Assembly (NCBI RefSeq): GCF_047777955.1
Contig: NZ_CP180537.1
Coordinates: 4,030,001 to 4,094,000 of the forward strand
Source of the DNA: Didemnitutus sp047777955
Lineage (GTDB): Bacteria > Verrucomicrobiota > Verrucomicrobiia > Opitutales > Opitutaceae
Direction: 5' to 3'
DNA: 64,000 nucleotides
Below, in pieces: positions 32,744-41,063 of this stretch. The notes below the pieces were generated by a model. It worked only from the letters and a program-made list of their open reading frames with translations. It was not told the DNA's origin and searched no databases. Positions within the stretch are counted from its first letter, which is position 1, and the number at the start of each line of letters is the position of its first letter. A program made the translations under genes and the position numbers.

Positions 32744-32865
32744 GACCGGCTTCCGCCGGTCCTAATAACTCCCGTCGCCACCACCCCGTCCCCGGCGTCG
32801 ACGGACGAGCGGATACACGCGTCCGCAACCGTTGCTCTCGCCAGGTCGGCTGAAACCGGCCCTAC
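32740..32865. repeat. Dispersed inverted-end repeat, copy 2
   Basis: Left end GTAGGACCGGCTTCCGCCGG, a shared CTCCCGTCGCC block, a unique middle, and on the right GGTCGGCTGAAACCGGCCCT followed by AC. Same architecture as the copy at 3667-3775. Both GTAGG ends supply stop codons: TAG of add on the plus strand and TAG of the aldo/keto reductase on the minus strand. Confidence 0.75.
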
Positions 32866-33845
32866 CCGAGCCCGGAGGCCGACGCCGCCTCGAGCGTGCG
32901 CATTTCCTCCGCGCTTAGCCGGAAACCGATCGCGGCGAAATTGTCGTCGAGCTGCCTCGGCCGGCTCGCGCCGACGATCGGCACGACCGGGAACGCCCGC
33001 GTCCAGAGAAAGCCGAGCACGATCGCGTTGGCCGTGACGCCGCGCGCCCGCGCCAGCTCGCCCACGATGCGCGCCAGCGCCTGGTTCGGCGGCGTGTTGA
33101 ACTCGTGCTCCGCGAAATCGCGCGGCCGCTGCTCCGGCGGCAGCTGCGCCTTGGTGAAGTAGCCCTTCGCCTGCGCCGTGTAGGGGATCACCGCGATCCC
33201 CGTCTCGACGTGGAAGGCGTGCGCCGCGCGGTCGAGCCAGGCGAGGCCGTGGAACGGCGGCGGCTTCGACTGCCGGTTGCCGAGGCACCAGAAGGGCTGG
33301 CTGGCCGCCAGCGTCTGCTGTCCGCTGGCGCGCGCGTAGGCGTGCGCCGCGCGCAGGCGCTCCGCCGTCCAGTTGGAAAGGCCGAAGGCGCGGATCTTCC
33401 CCTCGCGCACGAACGCGTTCAGCACGTCCACGAAATGCTCGACCGGCCGCGCCGGATCGTCGCGGTGCAGCCAGTAGAGGTCGACCACGTCGACGCGCAG
33501 CGTGCGCAGGCTGCCCTCGAGGTCGGCGCGGATCTCCGCCGCCGAACTGCGCGGAATGTGCACCGTGGAGAGGTCCGGATGCATGCCCTTCGTTGCGATC
33601 ACGAAGCGGTCGCGGTTGCTCCGCGCGCGCAGCCAGTCGCCGAGCACGCGTTCGCTGCGGCTCTTTTCGCCCGGAATCCAGTCCGAATACATCCGCGCGG
33701 TGTCGATGAAGTTGCCGCCCAGCTCGGCGAAGTGGTCGAGCAGCGCGAAGGAGCCCGCCTGATCGAGCGGCGCCCCCAGCGGCACGGCGCCAAGGCAAAG
33801 CGGCGAAACTTCAAGGGGGATCCCGGCCAGGCGAACGCGCGACAT
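32862..33845 (-). CDS. Aldo/keto reductase
   Basis: 327-residue NAD(P)H-dependent oxidoreductase, (beta/alpha)8 barrel. Catalytic tetrad residues are visible: Asp and Tyr in NFIDTARMYSDW, Lys in VIATKGMHP, His in YWLHRDDP. The C-terminal cofactor segment VPIVGASRPRQLDDN is conserved. ATG at 33843-33845 gives the usual start SRVRLAGIPLEVSPLCLG. Substrate unknown. Its stop codon is in the right end of the repeat at 32740-32865. It is downstream of the methyltransferase on the same strand, separated by a repeat-bearing gap. Confidence 0.92.
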   Translation of the reverse strand: MSRVRLAGIPLEVSPLCLGAVPLGAPLDQAGSFALLDHFAELGGNFIDTARMYSDWIPGEKSRSERVLGDWLRARSNRDRFVIATKGMHPDLSTVHIPRSSAAEIRADLEGSLRTLRVDVVDLYWLHRDDPARPVEHFVDVLNAFVREGKIRAFGLSNWTAERLRAAHAYARASGQQTLAASQPFWCLGNRQSKPPPFHGLAWLDRAAHAFHVETGIAVIPYTAQAKGYFTKAQLPPEQRPRDFAEHEFNTPPNQALARIVGELARARGVTANAIVLGFLWTRAFPVVPIVGASRPRQLDDNFAAIGFRLSAEEMRTLEAASASGLG

Positions 33846-33891
33846 GCCGCGCAGCGAATCCCGCGTCGTGCGTTCCGTCAATCGTCCGGCC

Positions 33892-33976
33892 GATGTTCGT
33901 ATTACGAACGTCTTGCCCCCGCACGCATTGGAGCTTCCTGCGGCCTGATGCAAATGTTGCGTATTACGAACATTTG
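33892..33976. repeat. Second locus of paired CGTATTACG palindromes
   Basis: GATGTTCGTA (33892-33901), one base, TACGAACGTC (33903-33912): a 10-bp stem with one G-T type mismatch. About 40 bases on, CAAATGTTGCGTA (33951-33963), one base, then TACGAACATTTG (one-base bulge). The two-palindrome arrangement and central CGTATTACG match the unit at 4381-4452. Intergenic here, in the 169-bp gap before the aldo/keto reductase; nothing else is seen in the gap. Confidence 0.72.
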
Positions 33977-34014
33977 CCCGCGGACGAGCCCCGCCGCCGG
34001 GCGGTCAGCCGCCG

Positions 34015-34767
34015 CTATTTCCAGAGGACGATGAACTTCTCCTCGGCCGGATTGAACAGCCGGCGGACGACGCGAAGTTTGCTGAGAAAAAGTTTCACCT
34101 TCAGATCGAACGTGCTGGTGGCGCCGGCGTAACTCGGCCGATAAAGGCTGCGGATCAGCTGGTGCGGCCGCTGCACGATCAGGTGCCGGCGAAAACCGGC
34201 GCGCGCGCCGAGTTGCGCGATGTAATCGACGGACATGTCTTTCTCGTGCACGCCAAATTCCTTCACCGCGTGCCGCGACGCCTCGGTCTCGCTGTGGCCG
34301 GTGTGCGTCTCGAACGCGATCATCGCGCCGCCGGGCTTGAGCGCCTCGTAGGCGCGTTGCACGGCGAGCTGCTCGACCTCGGCGTGGTGCAGCGAATCGT
34401 AGAACAGCGCGTAGTCGAAATCGGTGCGCGGCACCGGATCTTCGTAGTCACCGACGAGAAACTCGGCGTTGGCGATCCCGCGCAACCGTGCCTGTTCGCG
34501 CGCGGCGGCGATCGCGTCGGGCGAGATGTCGACGCTCGTCGTCTGGTAACCGCGCGTGGCGAGGAAGAGCGAGAGCCAGCCAACGCCGCAACCGAACTCG
34601 ATCAGCCGCGCCGGCGGCGGCGCGAGGAAATGGAACAGCGCATCCAAGTTCGAGAGGTTGGCCGAACAAAATTCGTCGCTGAACGGCTTGCGCGTGGAAT
34701 GGAGAATCCCCGCGGGGCCGATGCGGGCGAAGTATTCGCGTTCGCCTTGCTTGGGATCGGGCTGCAT
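34015..34767 (-). CDS. SAM-dependent methyltransferase (class I)
   Basis: 250 residues with a Rossmann-type methyltransferase core: motif I RLIEFGCGVGWLSLFLA, motif II acidic TTSVDISPDAI, and FDYALFYDSLHHAEV as the motif IV/V region. FHFLAPPP precedes motif I. The basic C-terminal ~60 residues (HLIVQRPHQLIRSLYRPSY, KVKLFLSKLRVVRRLFNP) are unlike small-molecule methyltransferases and may bind a membrane or glycan. Substrate not predictable. Its start is only 6 bp from the end of surE, same strand, so the two are probably co-transcribed. Confidence 0.85.
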   Translation of the reverse strand: MQPDPKQGEREYFARIGPAGILHSTRKPFSDEFCSANLSNLDALFHFLAPPPARLIEFGCGVGWLSLFLATRGYQTTSVDISPDAIAAAREQARLRGIANAEFLVGDYEDPVPRTDFDYALFYDSLHHAEVEQLAVQRAYEALKPGGAMIAFETHTGHSETEASRHAVKEFGVHEKDMSVDYIAQLGARAGFRRHLIVQRPHQLIRSLYRPSYAGATSTFDLKVKLFLSKLRVVRRLFNPAEEKFIVLWK

Positions 34768-34773
34768 CCGCCC

Positions 34774-35552
34774 TTAACTATGCCCCAGGCGGCGGTAGTC
34801 GAGAACGGTGTGGCTGATGGCGCCCTGCTCGAGGCAGCGCACGTCGGTCAGGGGCTCCGCCGGCGAGACGTCGATGATGCTGCCCCAGACGAGGCGGTGC
34901 GAGCCGTCGTCGGCCGCGGGGAGAACAGCCCCGGCACATGCACCTGCGCGGGCACGGTGCGCCGCACCGGCGTGTCGGCCCGGCACGGGATGGGGAAATT
35001 GAAATTCTGCACCGTGAAGCTGTTCCGGCCGACCCCGGGCGCGAGCTCGCCCACCAGCCGCGCCGCGTGCGCCGCGGAGGTCCGCAGCGTCGCGAGCAGC
35101 TCGCCGTCGGGCTCGCCGCCGCGGTCCTTGAGGTGGGCATAGACCTCCTCCGAGACGTCCTGCGAGAACGCGAACGCCGGCAGGCCGTGGATCGCCCCTT
35201 CCCAGGCGCCCGCCACCGTGCCGCTGGCGAGGATGAAGCCGAGCGAGCAGTTGAAACCGACGTTGATGCCGCTCACCACCGCGTCGAGCTTCACGTCGCC
35301 GAGCAGGTGCGCGATGGCGATGTTGACGCAATCCGACGGCGTGCCGTCGAGCATCCAGGTCGGGCAGCCGAAGCCGCGGTCGACCTTCGCGCATTTCACC
35401 GGGCGGGAGCGGGTCTTGGAGGCGCCGGTCCAGCTCTGTTCCGCCGCGGGCACCGCGAGGTAGAGCGTGTGTCCGGCGGCGCGCAGCGCGCGGACCAGTT
35501 CATGGAAGAAGGGCGAGCCGATGCCGTCGTCGTTCGTGACGAGGAGATTCAT
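34774..35552 (-). CDS. surE: 5'/3'-nucleotidase SurE (frameshift near 34918)
   Basis: About 258 residues when corrected. N-terminus MNLLVTNDDGIGSPFFHELV with the metal-binding NDD; then AVPAAEQSWTGAS, TPSDCVNIA and VSGINVGFNC, all SurE signature elements. The original frame ends at 34848 in Thr/Ser/Arg-rich noise after VPGLFSP. A one-base shift there gives AADDGSHRLVWGSIIDVSPA and LTDVRCLEQGAISHTVLDYR, the expected SurE end, stopping at 34774. The junction is a CCCCGCGG run. SurE dephosphorylates nucleoside monophosphates. Confidence 0.85.
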
Positions 35553-35660
35553 GGGTGTGTTTCGACACCCAACACCCGCGTGGAAGCGAAGGGAAGCGCG
35601 AATCCACTGGCCGGACGGCTAGGCGCGCGGCGCGCCCGCGTGGAGCGCGCGGGCGGGGCG

Positions 35661-36071
35661 TCACCAGCCGTCGGCGCCGCCGCGGCGCGCGCCCCGCAGA
35701 CGGGCGCGGTGCTTCTTCCCGGCGACCATGCGCGCCTTCTGGCCGCGCGATTTCTGGCGGGTCTGCCGGCGGGCGAGTTCGCGCGCGGCCTGGGCGGCGT
35801 TGGCCGCCTCGGTCCGGCGCCAGGCGAGCTTCTCGGCGAGTTCGGCCCAGGCGAGCAGCCGGTTCGTGGTCTGCGAACGCTCCCGCTGGCAACGCACCTC
35901 CACGCCGGTCGGCCGGTGCCGCAGCCAGACGGTGGACGAGGTTTTGTTGATCTTCTGGCCGCCCGCCCCGGCGCCGCGGACGAAACGCTCCTCGATCTCC
36001 TCCGGCTTCACGCCGAGGGAGACAAATTTCGCGCGCAGCGGCGCTTCGATGATCTCCGGAAAATCCGTCAT
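35661..36071 (-). CDS. GGQ-domain peptide-chain-release-factor-like protein
   Basis: 136 residues holding only the RF-1 catalytic domain: RFVRGAGAGGQKINKTSSTV contains the GGQ that triggers peptidyl-tRNA hydrolysis, followed by VWLRHRPTGVEVRCQRERSQ and a basic tail (RQTRQKSRGQKARMVAGKKH). Stop-codon-recognition domains are absent, as in ArfB/YaeJ-type rescue factors whose basic tail enters the empty mRNA channel. Likely role: rescue of stalled ribosomes or mitoribosome-like release. Divergent from the MoxR operon; 108 bp downstream of surE's start region. Confidence 0.85.
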   Translation of the reverse strand: MTDFPEIIEAPLRAKFVSLGVKPEEIEERFVRGAGAGGQKINKTSSTVWLRHRPTGVEVRCQRERSQTTNRLLAWAELAEKLAWRRTEAANAAQAARELARRQTRQKSRGQKARMVAGKKHRARLRGARRGGADGW

Positions 36072-36233
36072 GCCTTCGTCGAAAAACAGCGAAACCCGCG
36101 CCGGGTTCCCGAGTCAAACCCTCCCCCGCCCGATCACCGTCCGTCGCGCCGTTTGCCGGGTTGGCCCCGCCCGGCATGCCGCTCGCGGTTCGGCGCTTGT
36201 CTCTCCCTATGCCCCTCCCTTCACTGCCCGCTT

Positions 36234-37205
<972 letters not shown>

Positions 37206-37246
37206 GCCGCCGCCGCGACGCCCCGCGCGCCGCCCGCGGTTCCCCG

Positions 37247-38188
37247 ATGCCCAACCCGATCACAGAGCACACCTCCGTCGTCACCTCCCAGCTCGCGCTG
37301 CTGCGCCAGCTGGAGTGGAAGGTGCGCCACGCCGTCGAGAACGTGCTCAGCGGCGAGTATCGCTCGGCCTTCCGCGGCCGCGGCATGGAGTTCGACCAGG
37401 TCGTCAAATACACCTTCGGCGACGACATCCGCGACATCGACTGGAACGTCACCGCGCGCCTCGGCGAACCCTACCGCAAGAAGTTCATCGAGGAGCGTGA
37501 GGTCACGCTGCTGCTCGTGCTCGAGGACAGCGTCAGCCTGCAGTTCGGCTCGGGCGAGAAATCCAAGCGCGAGGCGCTGCTCGAACTCGCCGGCCTCGTC
37601 ATGCTCCTGGGCGCGGTCAACCGCGACCGCGTCGGCTTCCTCCACGCCTCGCCCGAGGGCTACACGCTCAAGGAACCCGTCCGCGGCCGCGGCCAGATCC
37701 TCCACCTGGCCGCGCAACTCCTCGGCCGGCCCGCGCCCGCGCTCGAGAGCGGCGCACCGGCGACGCCCGACGCCACGTCCGCGACCGGCTTCATCCCCTG
37801 GCGCCTGCTCGCCCACGCCGCGCCGCGCCACTCGATCCTGATCTGGCTCGGCGATTTTCCGCCGCGTGCGCACCCCGAGGGCTGGAGCGTGCTCTCGCGC
37901 CGCTACCAGACGATGGGCTTCCGCGTCGACGATCCGTGGGACCGCGAACTGCCGCACGGCCGCGTGCTCACCGCCTACGACCCGACGACCGGGCGGCTGG
38001 TGAACCTGAACGGCGCCTCCGCCGCCCAGCGCACCGCCCACGCCGCGTGGGTCGGGCAGCGCGAGCAGGCGTTCCGCGACCTCTTCCCCAATCCGCTCAG
38101 CCGGCTCGTCGTCGGCACCGGCGAGGACCGCCTCGAGGCGCTCGTCCGCTTCTTCCACGCCCGCATGGCCGCGGGCAACCGGCGATGA
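37247..38188 (+). CDS. DUF58 protein
   Basis: 313 residues. The DUF58 signature SGEYRSAFRGRGMEFDQV, GDDIRDIDWNVTAR and LGEPYRKKFIEEREVTLLLV is followed by a VWA-like fold with DSVSLQFGSG where a MIDAS DxSxS would be. DUF58 proteins sit between MoxR and Bat proteins and probably bridge them. No membrane segment. The gap from moxR is 41 bp; the stop overlaps the next ATG by 4 bp. Confidence 0.92.
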   Translation: MPNPITEHTSVVTSQLALLRQLEWKVRHAVENVLSGEYRSAFRGRGMEFDQVVKYTFGDDIRDIDWNVTARLGEPYRKKFIEEREVTLLLVLEDSVSLQFGSGEKSKREALLELAGLVMLLGAVNRDRVGFLHASPEGYTLKEPVRGRGQILHLAAQLLGRPAPALESGAPATPDATSATGFIPWRLLAHAAPRHSILIWLGDFPPRAHPEGWSVLSRRYQTMGFRVDDPWDRELPHGRVLTAYDPTTGRLVNLNGASAAQRTAHAAWVGQREQAFRDLFPNPLSRLVVGTGEDRLEALVRFFHARMAAGNRR

Positions 38189-39225
38189 GCGTCACCGCCT
38201 ACACCTTCGCCGATCCCTGGTGGCTGGCCGCCCTGCTGGCGCTGCCGCTGCTCGTCTGGATCCGCGGCCGCCGCGGCGCCCCGGTGCTGGTGGTGCCGTT
38301 CGCCGGCGCCTGGCACCGTCCGACCTTCATCCCCACCTCGCGCTGGCCCGCGGCCTTCGCCCTCACCGGACTCGTGCTGCTCATCGTGGCGCTCGCCCGC
38401 CCCCAGATCGTCGAGGACAAGCGCGAGGTGAAGCAGCAGGGCTACGACCTCATGCTGGCGATCGACCTCTCCGGCTCGATGCTGGCCGAGGACTACGAGC
38501 GCGGCGGCGACCGCATCAACCGCCTGCAGGCGATCAAGCCGGTCATCCAGGCCTTCATCACCCAGCGCACGAGCGACCGCATCGGCCTCGTCGTCTTCTC
38601 CGGCCGCGCCTACACCCTCGCCCCGCTCACCTTCGACCACGACTGGCTCGCCCGCCAGATCGAGCGCCTGAAGATCGGCCTGATCGAGGACGGCACCGCC
38701 ATCGGCGACGGCCTCGGCATCGCGCTCACCCGCCTCGAGCAGGCCGGCCGCGAGGAGGGCAACCGCCGCAAGGGCGCGTTCGTCGTCCTCCTCACCGACG
38801 GCGCCAACAACCGCGGCCTGCTCACGCCCGAGCAGGCGACCGAGATCGCGAAATCCCGCGGCGTGCCCATCTACGCCGTCGGCGCCGGCCGCGACGGCCT
38901 CGTGCCGATGCCGGTGTTCGACGACAACGGCAACAAGATCGGCTACCGCCGCGCCATCTCCGACCTCGACGAGGGCCAGCTGCGCGCCATGGCCGACGCC
39001 ACCGGGGGCAAATTCTTCCGCGCCGCCGACTCCGACACGATCGAGAAGGCCTTCGCCGCCATCGACCACGCCCAGAAGATCGAATTCCAGGCCAAGTCCT
39101 ACCTGATCACGACCGAGCTGTTCGCCTGGTTCGCCGCACCCGGCACCGCGCTGCTCTTCCTCGGCGCGCTCGTCGCCCTGCCGCCGCAGCTGCCGGCGCG
39201 ACGCCGCAAGGAGGCCGCCGCATGA
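38185..39225 (+). CDS. BatA-type VWA membrane protein
   Basis: 346 residues. TM helices at ~10-25, ~52-70 and ~312-335 bracket a VWA domain with an intact MIDAS: AIDLSGSMLAED (DxSxS), DGTAIGDGLGIAL (Thr) and LLTDGANNRG (Asp). The N-terminal ADPWWLAALLALPLLVWI matches the BatA start. VWA domain predicted on the cytoplasmic or periplasmic face between helices 2 and 3; Bat proteins were linked to aerotolerance in Bacteroides. Overlaps both neighbours by 4 bp. Confidence 0.9.
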   Translation: MSVTAYTFADPWWLAALLALPLLVWIRGRRGAPVLVVPFAGAWHRPTFIPTSRWPAAFALTGLVLLIVALARPQIVEDKREVKQQGYDLMLAIDLSGSMLAEDYERGGDRINRLQAIKPVIQAFITQRTSDRIGLVVFSGRAYTLAPLTFDHDWLARQIERLKIGLIEDGTAIGDGLGIALTRLEQAGREEGNRRKGAFVVLLTDGANNRGLLTPEQATEIAKSRGVPIYAVGAGRDGLVPMPVFDDNGNKIGYRRAISDLDEGQLRAMADATGGKFFRAADSDTIEKAFAAIDHAQKIEFQAKSYLITTELFAWFAAPGTALLFLGALVALPPQLPARRRKEAAA

Positions 39226-41063
39226 GCTTCCACTCGCCGCACCTCCTCTGGCTGCTCGTGCCGCTCGTCCTGCTCTTCTCCTGGGAGCTGGCGCGGCGCG
39301 TCGGCGGCGCCGCGGCGGAGCTGCCCAAGGTCGCGCGCGCCTGGGCCGGGGCGTTCGACGTCGCGCTGGGCACGCGCCACACCACCGCCGAGACGCGGCC
39401 GCGCCTCTGGCTGTGGTTCGGCCTGGCGTTGTGCCTCATCGCCCTCGCCCGCCCGCAGTGGGGCGTGATCGAGGAGAAGGTCTTCGACCAGTCGCGCGAG
39501 GTGCTGATCGCCGTCGACCTCTCGCGCTCGATGCTGGCGCCGGACGTGAAGCCCTCGCGCCTCGACCGCTCGAAGCTCCTCATCACCTCGCTGCTCGACG
39601 GCCTCAAGGGCGAGCGCGTCGGCCTCGTCCTCTTCGCCGGCACCGCGTTCCTCCAGAGCCCGCTCAGCGCCGACTACGAGATCCTCCGCGAGTTCCTGCC
39701 GGCGCTGAAGCCCGACTTCCTCCCCGAGGGCGGCTCGAACTACAAGGCCATGCTCGAGACCTCCATGCAGGCCTTCGGCACCTCCACCGCGGACCGCTAC
39801 CTCATCATCCTCTCCGACGGCGAGAGCACCGAGGACGGCTGGAAGGAGCTCGGCGAGCAGCTCAAGGCCAAGGGCATCCGCGTCATCGGCCTCGGCGTCG
39901 GCACGACGCAGGGCTCGTTCATCCCCGACGGCAGCGGCGGCTTCGTCAAGGACGAGCGCGGCGCCGTCGTGCTCTCGCGCCTCAACAGCTCGACCTTGCA
40001 GGACCTCGCGCAGACCACCGGCGGCGCCTACACCGACGCCAGCGCCTGGGTCGATCTGTCGGGGCTGCTGAAGAAGACCGTCGAGGCGGGCAAGAAGGGC
40101 GAGTTTTCCGAGAAGAACACCGCGCGCAAGATCGAGCGCTTCCAGTGGTTCCTCGCCCCCGGCCTGCTGCTCCTGTTCATCAGCTTCTGGGCCGAGTTCC
40201 CCGTCCGTCCGCGCGAGCGGGCGCTGCCGCTCGGGACCAGAGGACGGAGGACGGAAAACCGGGGCGGGAAAGCCGCCACCACTTCGTCCATGGCCGCGCT
40301 CGTGCTCCTGTTCTCCGCCATCAGTCCCCGCGCCTCCGCGGCGCCGGCCGCGCCGGCGTCGACCGATGACACCCTTTCCAAGCCCCTCACGACCACCGTC
40401 GCCCGCCTCGCCGACAAGAGCGCCCTCGCCGCCAAGGACTGCGCCGACCTCGCCCAGACCACCCTCACCTACGGCCAGCGCATGAAGTCCGGCCAGCAGC
40501 GCCCGCCGGAGGGCGTGGTCAACGACGCCCTCGCCGCCGTCGATCTCGGCGAAAAGGCCGACGCGAAAGCCGCGGACTGGCCGCGCCTGCGCCAGGAGCT
40601 CCAGCAGCTCCTCGAGAAACCGCCGGAAGACAAAAAGCAGGACCAAAAACAAGATCAGCAGCAGAAGCAGGAGCAGAAGAACCCGCAGCAAAACCAGCAG
40701 AACGAGGATCAGCAAAAACAGGACCAGCCGCAGCAACAGCAGCAGCAGGACCAGCAGAATTCCGAACAGCAAAAGCAGCAGGAGCAGCAGAAGCAGCAAC
40801 AGGACGCCTTCGGCGAGATGAAGGACCAGAAGGAACCCCCGAAACCCGACGAGGAAAAGCAGCCGCCGCCACAACCCCCGCCGCCGCAGACCCAGAAGGT
40901 CGGCGGACAGAAGGAAAAGAAAATGGAAGTCCCGCTCGACCCCGACCTCGCCATGCCGCTCCAGAAACTCGAGCAGGTCCGCAATCAGGATTCTCCCGCC
41001 AAGCTCCAGCAACTCATGCAGGGCCAGCCGTCGCGCCCGCCGAAGAAAGGCAAGGACTGGTGA
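39222..41063 (+). CDS. BatB-type VWA protein fused to a Q/K-rich domain
   Basis: 613 residues. The first ~330 are BatB: TM helices at the start (LLWLLVPLVLLFSW), LALCLIALARPQWG, then MIDAS AVDLSRSMLAPDV, GGSNYKAM and ILSDGEST, and a closing TM (FLAPGLLLLFISFWAEF). A second hydrophobic segment (MAALVLLFSAISPRASAAP) follows, then a helical region and a tract of about 100 residues almost entirely Gln, Lys, Asp, Glu and Pro (about 40620-40910), ending in a conserved-looking basic tail (LQQLMQGQPSRPPKKGKDW). This probably replaces the separate BatC; I see no clear TPR. Confidence 0.88.
   Translation: MSFHSPHLLWLLVPLVLLFSWELARRVGGAAAELPKVARAWAGAFDVALGTRHTTAETRPRLWLWFGLALCLIALARPQWGVIEEKVFDQSREVLIAVDLSRSMLAPDVKPSRLDRSKLLITSLLDGLKGERVGLVLFAGTAFLQSPLSADYEILREFLPALKPDFLPEGGSNYKAMLETSMQAFGTSTADRYLIILSDGESTEDGWKELGEQLKAKGIRVIGLGVGTTQGSFIPDGSGGFVKDERGAVVLSRLNSSTLQDLAQTTGGAYTDASAWVDLSGLLKKTVEAGKKGEFSEKNTARKIERFQWFLAPGLLLLFISFWAEFPVRPRERALPLGTRGRRTENRGGKAATTSSMAALVLLFSAISPRASAAPAAPASTDDTLSKPLTTTVARLADKSALAAKDCADLAQTTLTYGQRMKSGQQRPPEGVVNDALAAVDLGEKADAKAADWPRLRQELQQLLEKPPEDKKQDQKQDQQQKQEQKNPQQNQQNEDQQKQDQPQQQQQQDQQNSEQQKQQEQQKQQQDAFGEMKDQKEPPKPDEEKQPPPQPPPPQTQKVGGQKEKKMEVPLDPDLAMPLQKLEQVRNQDSPAKLQQLMQGQPSRPPKKGKDW

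Noticed and set aside
39099..41012. Minus-strand Leu-rich open frame opposite the BatB tract
   Set aside because: The poly-Leu product is the complement of the Gln/Lys-rich tract; no start context or family.
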